Source of the DNA: Methylobacterium bullatum
GTDB taxonomy: Bacteria; Pseudomonadota; Alphaproteobacteria; Rhizobiales; Beijerinckiaceae
DNA: 64,000 nucleotides
Assembly: GCA_902712845.1 (NCBI GenBank)
Contig: LR743504.1
Coordinates: forward strand, 2,516,001-2,580,000
Reading direction: 5' to 3'
Below are positions 36,058 through 47,625 of the stretch, one piece after another; within the stretch, counting starts at the first letter, position 1, and each line of letters opens with the position of its first letter. A model generated the notes under the pieces. It worked only from the letters and a program-made list of their open reading frames with translations, was not told the origin of the DNA and made no database searches. The translations under genes and the position numbers were made by a program.

Positions 36058-37371
36058 CTACAGGATGAACCGGCTGAGATCGGCGTTCGCGGCGAGGCTT
36101 TCGACGCGCTCGCGGACATAGCCGGCATCGATCGCCACGATCTCTCCGGACCGGTCGGTGGCGGTGAAGGAGATGTCGTCGATCACCCGCTCCAGCACGG
36201 TCTGGAGCCGGCGCGCGCCGATATTCTCCACCGAATTGTTCACCTCGACGGCGACCCGAGCGAGCGCGTCCACGGCATCGTCGGTGAAATCGAGGGTCAC
36301 GCCTTCCGTCGCCATCAGCGCCACGGTCTGTTTCAGCAGGCTCGCCTCGGTGGTGGTGAGGATCTGCTTGAAATCCTCCACGGTGAGGGGCTGCAACTCG
36401 ACGCGGATCGGCAGGCGGCCCTGTAGTTCCGGCAGGAGATCGGACGGCTTCGAGACGTGGAAGGCGCCGCTGGCGATGAACAGGATATGGTCGGTCTTCA
36501 CCGGACCGTGCTTCGTCGCCACCGTGGTTCCCTCGATCAGCGGCAGCAGATCGCGTTGCACGCCCTCGCGGGACACGTCGGCCGATGAGCGGCCTTCCTT
36601 GGCGCAGATCTTGTCGATCTCGTCGAGGAAGACGATGCCGTTATTCTCGACCTCGCGGATCGCCTCCTGCGTGAGGGATTCCGTATCCACCAGCTTGTCG
36701 GATTCCTCGGCGAGGAGGGGGGCGTAGGCCTCGCGCACCGTCATCCGCTTCGGCTTGCCCTTCTGGCCGCCGAGCGCCTTGCCGAGCATGTCGCCGAGAT
36801 TGACCGCCCCCATGGACGCGCCCGGCATCCCCGGAATCTCGAACATCGGCAGGCCGGAGGGCGATCCGCCCGACAGTTCGATCTCAACTTCCTTGTCGTC
36901 GAGTTCGCTGGCCCTCAGCTTCTTGCGGAAACTGTCGCGGGTGGCCTGGCCCGACGTCGGACCGACCAGGGCATCCAGGATGCGCGATTCCGCCGCCGCC
37001 TCGGCCTTCGCCTGGACCGAGCGGCGCTTTTCCTCGCGCTTGAGGCCGATGCCGACCTCCACGAGGTCGCGGACGATCTGCTCCACGTCGCGGCCGACAT
37101 AGCCGACCTCCGTGAACTTCGTCGCCTCGATCTTGAGGAACGGCGCGCCGGCGAGCTTGGCCAGCCGGCGGGCGATCTCGGTCTTGCCGCAGCCCGTGGG
37201 GCCGATCATCAGAATGTTCTTGGGCGCCACCTCCTCCCGCAGGGGACCGACGAGCTGCTGCCGGCGCCAGCGGTTGCGCAGGGCGATGGCAACCGCGCGC
37301 TTGGCATCGTGCTGGCCGACGATGAACCGATCGAGCTCGGAGACGATTTCGCGGGGGGAGAAAGTTGTCAT
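36058..37371 (-). CDS. hslU: ATP-dependent protease ATPase subunit HslU
   Basis: HslU unfolds substrates for the HslV peptidase. The 437-residue AAA+ protein begins [37 protein letters not shown]. It has Walker [17 protein letters not shown], the pore GYVG in [20 protein letters not shown], an I domain (~110-230), Walker [12 protein letters not shown] and sensor-2 [13 protein letters not shown]. It ends LSRFIL, the C-terminal tail that docks into HslV. The start at 37371 is canonical. Unusually, a chemoreceptor gene separates it from hslV. Confidence 0.97.
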   Translation of the reverse strand: MTTFSPREIVSELDRFIVGQHDAKRAVAIALRNRWRRQQLVGPLREEVAPKNILMIGPTGCGKTEIARRLAKLAGAPFLKIEATKFTEVGYVGRDVEQIVRDLVEVGIGLKREEKRRSVQAKAEAAAESRILDALVGPTSGQATRDSFRKKLRASELDDKEVEIELSGGSPSGLPMFEIPGMPGASMGAVNLGDMLGKALGGQKGKPKRMTVREAYAPLLAEESDKLVDTESLTQEAIREVENNGIVFLDEIDKICAKEGRSSADVSREGVQRDLLPLIEGTTVATKHGPVKTDHILFIASGAFHVSKPSDLLPELQGRLPIRVELQPLTVEDFKQILTTTEASLLKQTVALMATEGVTLDFTDDAVDALARVAVEVNNSVENIGARRLQTVLERVIDDISFTATDRSGEIVAIDAGYVRERVESLAANADLSRFIL

Positions 37372-37576
37372 CACGCTCCGGTCGAATGCGGCAGCTGCGC
37401 TGCCCGAGAAGAGGGGAGGGCGCGCTTTCGATCCGCAAGGGTGCGCCACCCGCCGGAACGCGGATGGGGCGAGCCGAAGGCGGAACCCTGTGGGCGGGTC
37501 GGCATGGGATCGAGATCGTGCACGATCCCGATCTAAGCGTCGGCGACCGTCCTTTCCAGATGCGTCGGCACAGCCC

Positions 37577-39247
37577 TCAGGCGGCCCGGATGCCGCCGAC
37601 GAAGACCTCGACCTCGTGTCCGAGGCTCGTTGACTGGCGCGTGAGCTGCTCGGCGGCGGCCAGCACCTGGGATGCGCCGGCTCCGGTCTGAACCGCCGCG
37701 ACCTGCACGTCCGCGATGGTTTCGGTGACGGCCTGGGTTCCGCGCGCGGCATCGTTGACGCTGCGGGCGATCTCCTGCGTCGCCACCTGTTGCTGCTCCA
37801 CCGCCGCCGCGACGCCCATCGCGATGGTATGGACGCTGCCGATGGTGGAGCCGATCTCCTCGATGGCGCCCACCGTATCGCGGGTGGCCTCCTGGATCGT
37901 CGCGATCTGCGCGGTGATCTCGTCCGTCGCCTTCGCGGTCTGGGCGGCGAGTCCCTTCACCTCGGCCGCGACCACCGCGAAGCCGCGACCGGCCTCGCCG
38001 GCGCGGGCCGCCTCGATGGTGGCGTTGAGGGCGAGCAGGTTGGTCTGACTGGCGATGTCGGAGATCAAGGCGACCACGTCGCCGATGCGGGATGCGCTGT
38101 CGGCAAGGACACGGACACGCTCCGTCGTCCGGCGCGCGCTCTCCACCGCACCGGCGGCGGCGGCAGACGTCTGGGACACCTGTGCGCCGATCTCGTTGGC
38201 GGTGGCGGCGAGTTCCTCGGTGGCCGCCGCGACGGCCTGAACGTTCATGGCGGTCTCGTTGGCCGCATTCATCACGGCGGTGGATTGATGGTTGGTCTGG
38301 TCGGCATTGGCCGCCATAGAGCGGGCGGTGAGCTCCATCTCGGCCGCCGAGCCGGCTAGGGTCCCGACGAGGTTTCCGACGCTGCCCTGGAAGCGATCCG
38401 CGAGTTCGTTTCTCTCGCCACGGCGACGCTGCGACGCGATACCGGCGGCCTGGTCCTGGCTGGCGCGCAGGTCCGCCGCCTCCTTCATCGTCGCCGAGAA
38501 GACCTGCATGCTGGTCCAGATCTCGCCGATCTCGTCGCGGCGGGGTTTCACCGCCGGCAAGGCCAAGTCCCCTTCGGACAGCCGACGGATCGCCTGGGAG
38601 ACGCCGGCCAGGGGACGGGCGATCTCGCGATTTCCTACGAAGCCGCCGATCAGAAGGCCACCGAGGGTACCGCCCACAGCCAGAAACAGCAGGAGCTGGA
38701 AACGCTCCGCATAGAGGGAGTCGGTCGATCGATCGATCGCCTCGACCTCCGCGGCGGCAGTGCCGACGAGTTTGTCGATGCTGTCCTGGAAGGCCTGGCG
38801 GTTGGCCCGATTGGCCTCGTTGAAGCCCTGATCGGCCGCGGCCTTCGGCGAAACTTCGGTGCCGAGCCGCCCCAACTCGTTGCGCAGGATCGTGAAGCTC
38901 GCGGCATCGGCCAGAATCTTGTCGAACGCCGCACGTTCGCTCGCCGGCACGCGTGGTGCCCAGCTTTTCAGCAAGGCGTTCATGGCATCGAGGTTCTTCT
39001 TGAGGCGGACTTCGTATTTCTTCGCGTCCTGCGTGTCCTTCGCGGCATAGATGCCGCGAGACTCGACGACGACACTGGTCACGATCTGGTTGAGGTTGGC
39101 CGCGTCGAGCGCCCGCTGGGACGCGAGTTTCGCATCCCTCAGGGCGGTGTTGAACGCTTGCAGCGACAGGATGCTGATCGTGGCAACGACGAGCGTCACC
39201 ATCGAGCAGATCCCTACGAAAGCGAGAAGTTTTGCCCTGATGCGCAT
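37577..39247 (-). CDS. Methyl-accepting chemotaxis protein (four-helix-bundle sensor)
   Basis: The 556-residue receptor starts with a helix ([21 protein letters not shown]). The periplasmic domain of ~160 residues is all-helical (4HB/helical-bundle type), then come a second helix ([20 protein letters not shown]), a HAMP region ([21 protein letters not shown]) and a signalling domain with [37 protein letters not shown]. The ligand is unknown. It lies on the same strand between hslV and hslU with ~90-200 bp gaps, so it may share their transcript. Confidence 0.93.
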   Translation of the reverse strand: MRIRAKLLAFVGICSMVTLVVATISILSLQAFNTALRDAKLASQRALDAANLNQIVTSVVVESRGIYAAKDTQDAKKYEVRLKKNLDAMNALLKSWAPRVPASERAAFDKILADAASFTILRNELGRLGTEVSPKAAADQGFNEANRANRQAFQDSIDKLVGTAAAEVEAIDRSTDSLYAERFQLLLFLAVGGTLGGLLIGGFVGNREIARPLAGVSQAIRRLSEGDLALPAVKPRRDEIGEIWTSMQVFSATMKEAADLRASQDQAAGIASQRRRGERNELADRFQGSVGNLVGTLAGSAAEMELTARSMAANADQTNHQSTAVMNAANETAMNVQAVAAATEELAATANEIGAQVSQTSAAAAGAVESARRTTERVRVLADSASRIGDVVALISDIASQTNLLALNATIEAARAGEAGRGFAVVAAEVKGLAAQTAKATDEITAQIATIQEATRDTVGAIEEIGSTIGSVHTIAMGVAAAVEQQQVATQEIARSVNDAARGTQAVTETIADVQVAAVQTGAGASQVLAAAEQLTRQSTSLGHEVEVFVGGIRAA

Positions 39248-39335
39248 TGCCGTCGACCGGATCCCTGAAGGAAGTCAGGTCTCAGGGCTAAAGTAACATC
39301 GACAAGGTTGGGTTAATTCGGCCTTCAATCCTGCA

Positions 39336-39905
39336 TTAAGAGGCAGATGTTTCCAGCTGCTCGATGACGAGATTGCCGTTGGTGTAGACGCAAATTTCCG
39401 CCGCGATACCGAGTGCTCTCCGGACGATCGCCTCCGCGTCGTGCTCGCCATCCTCGAGCGCGCGGGCGGCGGCCAGGGCGTAGTTGCCTCCCGATCCGAT
39501 CGCCATCACCCCGCCTTCCGGCTCCAGGACGTCGCCGGCGCCGGACAGAAGCAGGCTGACATCCTTGTCCGCCACCAGCATCATCGCTTCGAGGCGGCGC
39601 AGGTAGCGGTCGGTGCGCCAATCCTTCGTGAGTTCGACGCAGGCGCGGGTCAGTTGACCGGGATACTGATCGAGCTTGGCTTCGAGCCGCTCGAACAGGG
39701 TGAAGGCATCCGCCGTCGCCCCGGCGAATCCGCCGATGACGGAGCCCTTGGCGAGGCGGCGCACCTTGCGGGCATTGCCCTTCACAATGGTCTGGCCGAG
39801 GCTGACCTGCCCGTCGCCGCCGATGACCACCTTGCCGCCCTTGCGGACCATCAGGATCGTGGTGGCGTGCATTTGCGGCGGGCCGCCGGATGCGGAATGG
39901 GACAA
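39336..39905 (-). CDS. hslV: ATP-dependent protease peptidase subunit HslV
   Basis: HslV is the proteasome-like peptidase with a catalytic N-terminal Thr exposed by processing. Here [25 protein letters not shown] is the mature N-terminus, preceded by a propeptide. The frame opens at a TTG (39905, 14-residue propeptide); an ATG at 39872 would leave only Met-His-Ala. Later motifs include [21 protein letters not shown] and [17 protein letters not shown]. Length is normal. A strong hairpin lies three bases upstream of the TTG, which favours the ATG start. Confidence 0.96.
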   Translation of the reverse strand: MSHSASGGPPQMHATTILMVRKGGKVVIGGDGQVSLGQTIVKGNARKVRRLAKGSVIGGFAGATADAFTLFERLEAKLDQYPGQLTRACVELTKDWRTDRYLRRLEAMMLVADKDVSLLLSGAGDVLEPEGGVMAIGSGGNYALAAARALEDGEHDAEAIVRRALGIAAEICVYTNGNLVIEQLETSAS

Positions 39906-39907
39906 GG

Positions 39908-39938
39908 CTGACTCCGGTCTGGTTCTGACCGGAGTCAG
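39908..39938 (-). terminator. 12-bp-stem hairpin between the GFA gene and hslV
   Basis: CTGACTCCGGTC pairs perfectly with GACCGGAGTCAG around a seven-base loop. It lies after the GFA-family gene and directly before hslV on the minus strand. There is no T run, so it may be a terminator or a translational control structure. Confidence 0.5.
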
Positions 39939-39986
39939 GTAGTCTTTCGGAACGCGGACTCCAACCTCCGCCGGAGCGTTAGCGCG

Positions 39987-40382
39987 CTATTCCGGGTAGC
40001 GTTGGAAGGCCGGCAGGGTCTCGAACCGAGCGAACCACGAGGCGGCCTCGGCGATCTGAATCCTGACCTGGGGCGGGAGCGCCTCGGGATCGTCCAGGGT
40101 CGCGGTATGGATGTCGAGTTGGCCGGGAAAGACCGCCTCGTTGCGGTAGAACAGGTTGGTCCCGCAGGTGCCGCAGAACTGCCGGATGACGCCGGGGGAG
40201 GATTCGTAATCGGTCGGGTGACCCGAGATCGTCACATGCTCGGCCGGGAACAGGGCGAAGCCCACCACCGGAGCACCCGACGAGCGCCGGCAATCGGCGC
40301 AATGACACAGGGCGCTATGGCTCGGCGCGCCCTCGGCGCTGTAATGGATCGCTCCGCAGCGGCACCGTCCCGTCAAGACCAT
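39987..40382 (-). CDS. GFA family protein
   Basis: The 131-residue zinc protein belongs to the family of glutathione-dependent formaldehyde-activating enzyme (Gfa) and CENP-V. Zinc ligands are in GRCRCGAIHY, ALCHCADCRRSSGAP and FCGTCGTNLFYRNE. The family function is often unproven, and a formaldehyde role should not be assumed. The ATG at 40382 gives the usual length and follows GGGGGAA. Confidence 0.88.
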   Translation of the reverse strand: MVLTGRCRCGAIHYSAEGAPSHSALCHCADCRRSSGAPVVGFALFPAEHVTISGHPTDYESSPGVIRQFCGTCGTNLFYRNEAVFPGQLDIHTATLDDPEALPPQVRIQIAEAASWFARFETLPAFQRYPE

Positions 40383-40453
40383 GTGAGTTCCCCCTTCGTT
40401 CTCGGTCTTTGTCTCAGAGAGCGATGACGCGGGCAAGACGTTGGCGCCCTCGC

Positions 40454-41572
40454 TCACACCACTACGGTGATGGCGCGGGCGGCGCGGGTCAGTCCGGTAT
40501 AGAGCCAGCGGGCGCGGTGCTCGCGGAAGGCGAAGGATTCGTCGAACAGGACGACGTTGTCCCATTGCGAGCCCTGAGCCTTATGGACGGTCAGCGCGTA
40601 GCCATAGGTGAACTCGTCGGTCTCGCGCTTGAGGAAGGCCGGGATCTCCTCCTCGGAGCCCGACATCACCGCCCGCAGCACCTTGATGTCGATGGGCCGC
40701 CGCCTCAGGGCCGGGTCGTCGTCGGGCACGACATCGAGGCGGATCGTATCGGCGCGGGGCGCGGCCCGAAGGGCATGGACCGTCCAGGTCGAGCCGTTGA
40801 GCAGGCCCTTGGTGCGGTCGTTGCGCAGGCAGACCAGCTTCTCGCCCACCGCCGGCATCGGGTCGGTATGGCCGGCCAGTTCCCGCAGGCGGTTGTTGTA
40901 GAGCCGCCGCGTCTTGTTCATCCCGACCAGGACCTGATCGCATTCGAGCACGCTCGACGGGTCGAGGGAGCGGCGCGAGACGACGCGGCTCTCGCCGTAT
41001 TCGCCGATGCTGAGCCGGCCGCCCTCCCGGATCGTCATCGCCATGCGCACGATCGGGTCGTCGGCGGCCTGCCGGTGCACGTCGGTGAGCATCACGTCGG
41101 GTTCGGCCTCGGTGAAGAAGCCGCCGCCGCGCACCGGCGGCAATTGGGCGGGGTCGCCGAGGACCAGGACCGGCTTGTCGAAGGAGAGGAGGTCGTTGCC
41201 GAGATCCGAATCGACCATGGAGCACTCGTCGATGACGACGAGCTCCGCCTTCGAGACCGGCCCGGTGCGGTTGAGGGTGAAGGCGGGCCCTCCCTCCTCG
41301 GTCTCCTTGCTTCGATAGATCAGGCTGTGGATCGTCGCGGCGTCGTGGCAGCCCTTCGACCGCATCACGGAGGCGGCCTTGCCCGTGAAGGCGCCGAAGA
41401 CGACATTGCCCTCCACATCGTCGGCGATGCGGCGGGCCAGAGTGGTCTTGCCGGTGCCGGCATAGCCGAACAAGCGGAACACCTGGGGTCCACCGGCCTT
41501 GCGCCACTCGGCGATGGCTTTCAGCGCCGCATCCTGCTGCGGAGCGTAGCGGGTCGGTAGATCGTCGCTCAC
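40454..41572 (-). CDS. RecD-like SF1B DNA helicase
   Basis: The 372-residue ATPase has helicase motifs in order: [14 protein letters not shown] (I), [15 protein letters not shown] (Ia), [10 protein letters not shown] (II), [12 protein letters not shown] (III), then a beta domain with [11 protein letters not shown] and [24 protein letters not shown] and YTGLTRA (V, VI). It is the short RecD2-type ATP-dependent helicase seen in many alphaproteobacteria. Its GTG start overlaps the hemF stop as GTGA, so the two genes are translationally coupled. Confidence 0.9.
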   Translation of the reverse strand: MSDDLPTRYAPQQDAALKAIAEWRKAGGPQVFRLFGYAGTGKTTLARRIADDVEGNVVFGAFTGKAASVMRSKGCHDAATIHSLIYRSKETEEGGPAFTLNRTGPVSKAELVVIDECSMVDSDLGNDLLSFDKPVLVLGDPAQLPPVRGGGFFTEAEPDVMLTDVHRQAADDPIVRMAMTIREGGRLSIGEYGESRVVSRRSLDPSSVLECDQVLVGMNKTRRLYNNRLRELAGHTDPMPAVGEKLVCLRNDRTKGLLNGSTWTVHALRAAPRADTIRLDVVPDDDPALRRRPIDIKVLRAVMSGSEEEIPAFLKRETDEFTYGYALTVHKAQGSQWDNVVLFDESFAFREHRARWLYTGLTRAARAITVVV

Positions 41573-42429
41573 GGCCAGCGCACGGTGGGCGGCAGCGAGG
41601 ACAGGATCGAGGCGACGTTACCGCCGGTCTTCAGGCCGAAGATGGTGCCCCGGTCGTAGAGCAGGTTGAATTCCACGTAGCGCCCGCGCCGCACCTGCTG
41701 CTCCAACCGGTCTTCCTCCGTCCAGGGCGTCGAGAGATTCGCGCGCACGATGGCCGGATAGGCATCGAGGAAGGCGAGGCCGACATCCTTGGTGAAGGCG
41801 AGATCGGCCTTGGGATCGCCGGTCCAGTGATAATCGTAGAAGATTCCGCCGATGCCGCGGGGCTCGTTGCGGTGCTTGAGAAAGAAGTATTCCTCGCACC
41901 ACGCCTTGTAGCGGTCGTAATCCGCCGCCGGGGCGTGGGCGTCGCAGGCCGCCTTCATCGCCGCGTGGAACCGCAGCGTGTCCGGGTCGTCCTGCGTCCG
42001 GCGCCGGTCGAGGACGGGGGTCAGGTCGGCCCCGCCGCCGAACCACGTCTTCGTCGTGGAGACGAAGCGCGTGTTCATGTGCACGGTCGGAACGTTGGGG
42101 TTCCAGGGATGGACGATGAGCGAGATGCCCGTGGCGTAGAATCGCGGGTCCTCCGCTGCGCCCGGCATCTGGGCTCGGAATTCCGGCGCGAACTCGCCGA
42201 AGACCTGCGAGACGTGCACGCCGGCCTTCTCGAACACGCGGCCATGCAGCATCGCCATGGTGCCGCCGCCGCCGGGCGTGCCGCTATGGTCCGTGCGTTT
42301 CCAGGGGGTCTTCACGAACCGTCCGACCTCGGCCGGGGCATCGGGATGGAACGGCCCTTCGGCCTCCGCCTCGATCGCCTCAAGTTCCGCCACGATCCGA
42401 TCGCGCAGGCTCGCGAACCACGTGGTCAC
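41569..42429 (-). CDS. hemF: Oxygen-dependent coproporphyrinogen III oxidase (5' end disturbed)
   Basis: HemF oxidatively decarboxylates coproporphyrinogen III in haem synthesis. The domain is intact: [86 protein letters not shown] and [35 protein letters not shown]. The expected start (ATG at 42488 or 42494) is out of frame by one base; restoring one C in the run at 42472-42475 would join it to the domain. As read, a GTG at 42429 gives 286 residues. The frame is also open to an ATG at 42618 that overlaps the next gene. Confidence 0.88.
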   Translation of the reverse strand: MTTWFASLRDRIVAELEAIEAEAEGPFHPDAPAEVGRFVKTPWKRTDHSGTPGGGGTMAMLHGRVFEKAGVHVSQVFGEFAPEFRAQMPGAAEDPRFYATGISLIVHPWNPNVPTVHMNTRFVSTTKTWFGGGADLTPVLDRRRTQDDPDTLRFHAAMKAACDAHAPAADYDRYKAWCEEYFFLKHRNEPRGIGGIFYDYHWTGDPKADLAFTKDVGLAFLDAYPAIVRANLSTPWTEEDRLEQQVRRGRYVEFNLLYDRGTIFGLKTGGNVASILSSLPPTVRWP

Positions 42430-42541
42430 CTCATCCTTGAGGAGCGCGAGTTCGGCCTCGGGGGCGGTGGCGGGGTCGTGTCGGACATCGTCATGGGGAG
42501 GGATGTCCCATCCCTCCCGCCCATCGTCAATCGAGGTCCGG

Positions 42542-42814
42542 TCAATCTTTGCCCACCGACATGAGCAGGCGCTCAGTCTTGGCGTCCTCGATCCGGTTGA
42601 CCATGCGACGGCCCTCATGGACGTCGCGGATGGTCTTGGTGGCGGTGATGCAGGACTGGACCAGCATGATCGTGCCCATGGCGAGGTAGCCCTTGATCCA
42701 GATATCCATGGGCATGAACAGGATGCCGAGGCCGACCATCGCCGCCGAGCCGATGAAGGAGGCGTAGGTGAAAGTGACCCAGGCGCCGGAATGCTGAGTG
42801 GTCTCGTTGGTCAT
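42542..42814 (-). CDS. YiaA/YiaB family inner-membrane protein
   Basis: The 90-residue protein has two membrane helices, [24 protein letters not shown] and [25 protein letters not shown], the YiaAB two-helix domain. It ends with a charged tail ([25 protein letters not shown]). The start at 42814 is preferred over 42862. It lies downstream of the PspA-like gene on the same strand, with a dispersed repeat between; both families are linked to envelope stress. Confidence 0.87.
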   Translation of the reverse strand: MTNETTQHSGAWVTFTYASFIGSAAMVGLGILFMPMDIWIKGYLAMGTIMLVQSCITATKTIRDVHEGRRMVNRIEDAKTERLLMSVGKD

Positions 42815-42927
42815 GGTCGTTATCCTTGGTGTGTGAGAGTTGAGTTCGTGAGTTCTTTTCAAGTCATCGGCGATGTTTTTGAAGTTCTATCGCCCCGGAT
42901 TTGGTCGTTCTGAAGGTTACTCCTCAC

Positions 42928-43046
42928 CTCGACCTCATCCTGAGGTGCTGCGAAGCAGCCTCGAAGGAGGCTTCCAGCTGGCGCAGCGAACACTGGAGGT
43001 CTCCTTCGAGGCCTCCGCTGCGCTCCGGCGCCTCAGGATGAGGTGA
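42928..43046. repeat. Dispersed intergenic palindromic element, copy 2
   Basis: It begins CTCGACCTCATCCTGAGGTG and ends GCGCCTCAGGATGAGGTG, with inner arms GGAGGCTTCCAG/CTGGAGGTCTCC. It shares arms and order with the element at 3128-3236, and its outer arms are a better palindrome than in that copy. Confidence 0.8.
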
Positions 43047-43098
43047 CGGGTGGGAGAATGGTGCTCCCGGCGACTTGGCCCGATGTCGCAGGGCCGTG

Positions 43099-43791
43099 TC
43101 ACACCGGCCTGCATGCAGCGCGCGCCTCGACCTTGCGCCTCAGGCGGTCGAGGACGGCACCGCCGCTGGGGCGGGTGCTGGAGCCGAAGCCTTCGCGTTC
43201 GAGCCGATCGGCGATGGAGAGACCGGGCTCGGTCTCGGCGAGAGCCGCTTCCGTGTCGGCGGCCTCAGTCTGGAGGGCGCGCAGCCGGCTCAGGGTCGCC
43301 TCCGCTTCCTTGAGCGTCGCCCGCTCGCTCGGGTTGGCCTGAACGCCGAGGCGTCGTGCCGCTTCCGCCGCGGCGGCGATGCGGCGTCCACGCTCCAGCT
43401 CGTTCTGCCGGCGCGTGGCGTCGGCGACGACGGAGCGGATGCGAGCGACCTCGCGGGCAAATCTCAGGCGCGCCTCACCGATGGCATCGCGTTCGGCTTC
43501 GAGTTCCGCGATGGCCTCCGCAGCCTCGCTCGCCAGTTCGTCGCGTCCCGCCGCCAAGGCCGCCAGCGCGCGCTCCTCGAGATCGGCCGCGCGGGCCTGA
43601 ACCTCGGTGAAACGCCGCTCTTCCGCCTTGTCGCCGGCGACGGCAGCGGCCAGGGCCTGGCGGCTGCGCTCCAGCGAGACCCGCGTCTCCCGGATCTGCT
43701 GATCGAGGATGAGCAGGGCATGGCGATCGATCACCTCTTCCTCGGCTCGGGCGGCTGCGCCCCTGGCGAGGAGCCGAAACAACTTGAGCAT
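43099..43791 (-). CDS. PspA/IM30 family envelope-stress protein
   Basis: The 230-residue protein is almost entirely helical. It begins MLKLFRLLARGAAARAEEEVIDRHALLILDQQIRETRVSLERSRQAL, the amphipathic helix and coiled-coil start of PspA/Vipp1 proteins. A long charged coiled coil follows, ending GSSTRPSGGAVLDRLRRKVEARAACRPV. Such proteins form membrane-protecting oligomers. Tandem operator-like repeats lie directly upstream, and a YiaA-family gene lies downstream on the same strand. Confidence 0.85.
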   Translation of the reverse strand: MLKLFRLLARGAAARAEEEVIDRHALLILDQQIRETRVSLERSRQALAAAVAGDKAEERRFTEVQARAADLEERALAALAAGRDELASEAAEAIAELEAERDAIGEARLRFAREVARIRSVVADATRRQNELERGRRIAAAAEAARRLGVQANPSERATLKEAEATLSRLRALQTEAADTEAALAETEPGLSIADRLEREGFGSSTRPSGGAVLDRLRRKVEARAACRPV

Positions 43792-43843
43792 GGTGTGCCT
43801 CCGGCGTTTGAACGCTGTTCACACTCATGGTCTCGCCGATATT

Positions 43844-43880
43844 TGCACGCCGTTCAAGTGCTGAACTGCACACCGTTCAA
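43844..43880 (-). promoter_or_regulatory. Tandem 14-bp repeats upstream of the pspA-like gene
   Basis: On the minus strand TTGAACGGTGTGCA (43867-43880) and TTGAACGGCGTGCA (43844-43857) are direct repeats spaced 23 bp apart, about two helical turns. A third, diverged and inverted TTGAACGCTGTTC lies at 43808-43820. They occupy the pspA promoter region and look like activator or repressor sites. Confidence 0.55.
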
Positions 43881-43889
43881 AATCGTGGG

Positions 43890-44348
43890 TCACGGGATCG
43901 AGCCGACCTGCCTCAGCCCTTCGCCGAGGATCATCGCCGCCGCCACGGCGATGTTGAGCGAACGCATGCCCTCGCGGATGGGAATGACGATCCTCGCATC
44001 GGCCGCCTCGTGGACGGATGCAGGGACACCCGCCGATTCCCGGCCCAGAAGGATGCAGTCGCCGGGGAGGAAGGCGAAGGCGGTGTAGGGGAGGGCGCCG
44101 GCGGTGGTGGCGAGGACGAGCCGCGTGCCGGTCTCTTCCCGCCACCGCGAGAAGGCCGCCCAGGAGCGATGCCTCGTGATCGCCACATGGTCGAGATAAT
44201 CGAGGCCGGATCGGCGCAGGTGCCGGTCGGACACGTCGAATCCCGCTGGCTCGATGATGTCGACGGCCACGTCGAGGCAGGCCGCCATCCGCAGGATCGT
44301 CCCCGTATTCTGGGGAATGTCGGGCTGGTAGAGGGCGAGACGGAGCAT
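43890..44348 (-). CDS. trmL: tRNA (cytidine(34)-2'-O)-methyltransferase
   Basis: This small SPOUT-class enzyme methylates the wobble ribose of certain leucine tRNAs. The ~152-residue protein starts MLRLALYQPDIPQNTGTILRMAACLDV. It has the trefoil-knot motifs LVLATTAGALPY, FLPGDCILLGRESAGVP and IPIREGMRSLNIAVAAAMILGEGLRQ. The start at 44348 is preferred over 44366. It is divergent from the ABC exporter; in many relatives trmL is close to the bc1 operon, as here once the exporter genes and transposon are disregarded. Confidence 0.94.
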   Translation of the reverse strand: MLRLALYQPDIPQNTGTILRMAACLDVAVDIIEPAGFDVSDRHLRRSGLDYLDHVAITRHRSWAAFSRWREETGTRLVLATTAGALPYTAFAFLPGDCILLGRESAGVPASVHEAADARIVIPIREGMRSLNIAVAAAMILGEGLRQVGSIP

Positions 44349-44446
44349 CGGACCGGGCAGCTGCATTGCGTCTGCGGCATCGCCTCACGGTTGGCGGCCC
44401 GTCAAGGGCGACTACCTGAGACAGACCTCCAACACCGGACCTGATT

Positions 44447-46311
<1,865 letters not shown>

Positions 46312-46315
<4 letters not shown>

Positions 46316-47416
46316 TCGCCCTCGACGTTTCGGCTGGGGCAGCTGAGCGGCGGCGTCCCTCGCGCGGTCCGTGGCTCACCGAGTTGCGGGCGACGCTGCT
46401 TCTCGCCGCACCTCTGATCCTGACCAATCTCGCGCAGCACGGCCTCGTCACCGCCGACGTTGTTCTGCTCGGTCGTCTCGGGGCTGAGCCGCTCGCGGCC
46501 GGAGCCCTGGCGACGAGCCTCTACTTCATCCTGTTCATCTGCGGGATCGGCCTCGCCTCGGCGGTCTCGCCCCTGATCGCGGGCGCGGTCGGCCGTGGCG
46601 ATTCCGCCGATCACGATGTGCGCCGCATCGTGGGGGCCGGTCTCTGGGCCGTCACCATCGCGGTCCTCCCGGTGATGCTCGCGCTCTGGCACACCGAGCC
46701 CCTCCTGCTGGCCATGGGGCAGCAGCAGAAGCTCGCCGAGGATGCCGGCCTCTACATGCGCGCCCTGCAATGGTCGATGTGGCCGGCTCTCGCCTTCATG
46801 GCCCTGCGCGCCAGCCTCTCCGCCCTGGAGCGGCCCGGCTGGCCCCTCGCCATCAGCCTCGCGGCGCTGCCGGTGAATGTGGGCTTGGCGATCTGGCTCG
46901 CCTTCGAAGGGCCGGGGCTGCTCGGCCTCGGCATGGTCGGTGTCGGCCTCGCCACGACGCTCGCCGCGTTCCTGTCCCTGGCCGCCCTCGTCGGCGTGAT
47001 GATGCTGGCGCCGTCCCTTCGCCGGCGACGGCTCTTCCTCGGTGTCTGGCGCCCCAATGCCGCACGCCTCGCGACCATGTTCCGCCTCGGCCTGCCCATG
47101 GCGGCGACGGGCCTAGCCGAGGCGAGCCTGTTCGAGGCCGCCGTCCTCGGCATGGGCCTGTTCGGCACGGCGCCCCTTGCGGCCCATGCGGTGACGATCC
47201 AGATCGCCGCGATCTGCTTCATGGTGCCCAACGGCATCGGTCAGGCGGCCACGGTGAGGGTCGGGCGTGCCTTCGGGGCGGGAGACCGTATGGCCATGCG
47301 CCGGGCCGGCACCATCGCGATCCTCCTCGGCTTCGGCTTCATGAGCGCGTGCGCCCTCGCTCAGGTGACGCTGCCGCGTCCGCTGATCGGGCTGTTCCTC
47401 GATCTGGAGGCTCCCG
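46312..47416 (+). pseudogene. MATE efflux transporter, 5' part, interrupted by the transposon
   Basis: The first ~368 codons of a MATE-family Na+/H+-coupled drug exporter (LTELRATLLLAAPLILTNLAQHGLVTADVVLLGRLGAEPLAAGALA, first MatE repeat). The frame is intact up to the 8-bp target duplication, then runs into the transposon end and stops at 47523. The rest of the gene lies at 52230-52537. Joining the parts and removing one duplicate gives a 470-residue protein of normal length. The present product would lack the last helices and is probably inactive. Confidence 0.95.
47409..47416 (+). repeat. 8-bp target-site duplication, left copy
   Basis: GGCTCCCG here is repeated at 52222-52229, directly outside the two inverted repeats. 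The match ends exactly at eight bases on both sides. Confidence 0.95.
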
Positions 47417-47441
47417 CGGCCTTATGGAGCAAATGCACCAA
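47417..47441 (+). repeat. Left terminal inverted repeat of the transposon (25 bp)
   Basis: It begins CGGCCTTATGGAGCAAATGC and is a perfect inverted match of 52197-52221. It carries the MATE frame into the element. Confidence 0.95.
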
Positions 47442-47508
47442 ATATGATGGCGTAGACCATCGTTTGTGGTGCGCTTTGGAGGCCCGACAGCCTCCGCCCA
47501 AAAAATTG

Positions 47509-47537
47509 TTGACAGAACCTTAACCGAATGAGATAAG
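47509..47537 (+). promoter_or_regulatory. Promoter of the tRNA-like gene
   Basis: TTGACA, a 17-bp spacer and GATAAG form a good sigma-70 promoter, with the -10 hexamer ending 12 bp before the tRNA-like sequence. Confidence 0.6.
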
Positions 47538-47549
47538 CATAGCCATTGT

Positions 47550-47624
47550 GCACACGTAGCTCAGCTGGATAGAGCGCCGGGTTTCGCAACCTGGAGGCCG
47601 TGAGTTCGACTCTCACCGAGTGAT
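47550..47624 (+). tRNA. tRNA-like gene with 8-nt anticodon loop (possibly degenerate, Ala(CGC)- or Arg(TCG)-like)
   Basis: The D arm (GCTC-AGCTGGATA-GAGC), anticodon stem (CCGGG/CCTGG with one G-U), variable loop (AGGCC) and T arm (GTGAG-TTCGACT-CTCAC) are canonical. The anticodon loop TTTCGCAA has eight bases instead of seven: TT-CGC-AA would be alanine, TT-TCG-C arginine. The acceptor stem GCACACG/CGAGTGA pairs at five of seven positions, and no CCA is encoded. A promoter precedes it and a strong hairpin follows two bases later, so it is a separate transcription unit. It may be a decayed tRNA or a deliberate tRNA mimic. Confidence 0.6.
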
Positions 47625-47625
47625 C

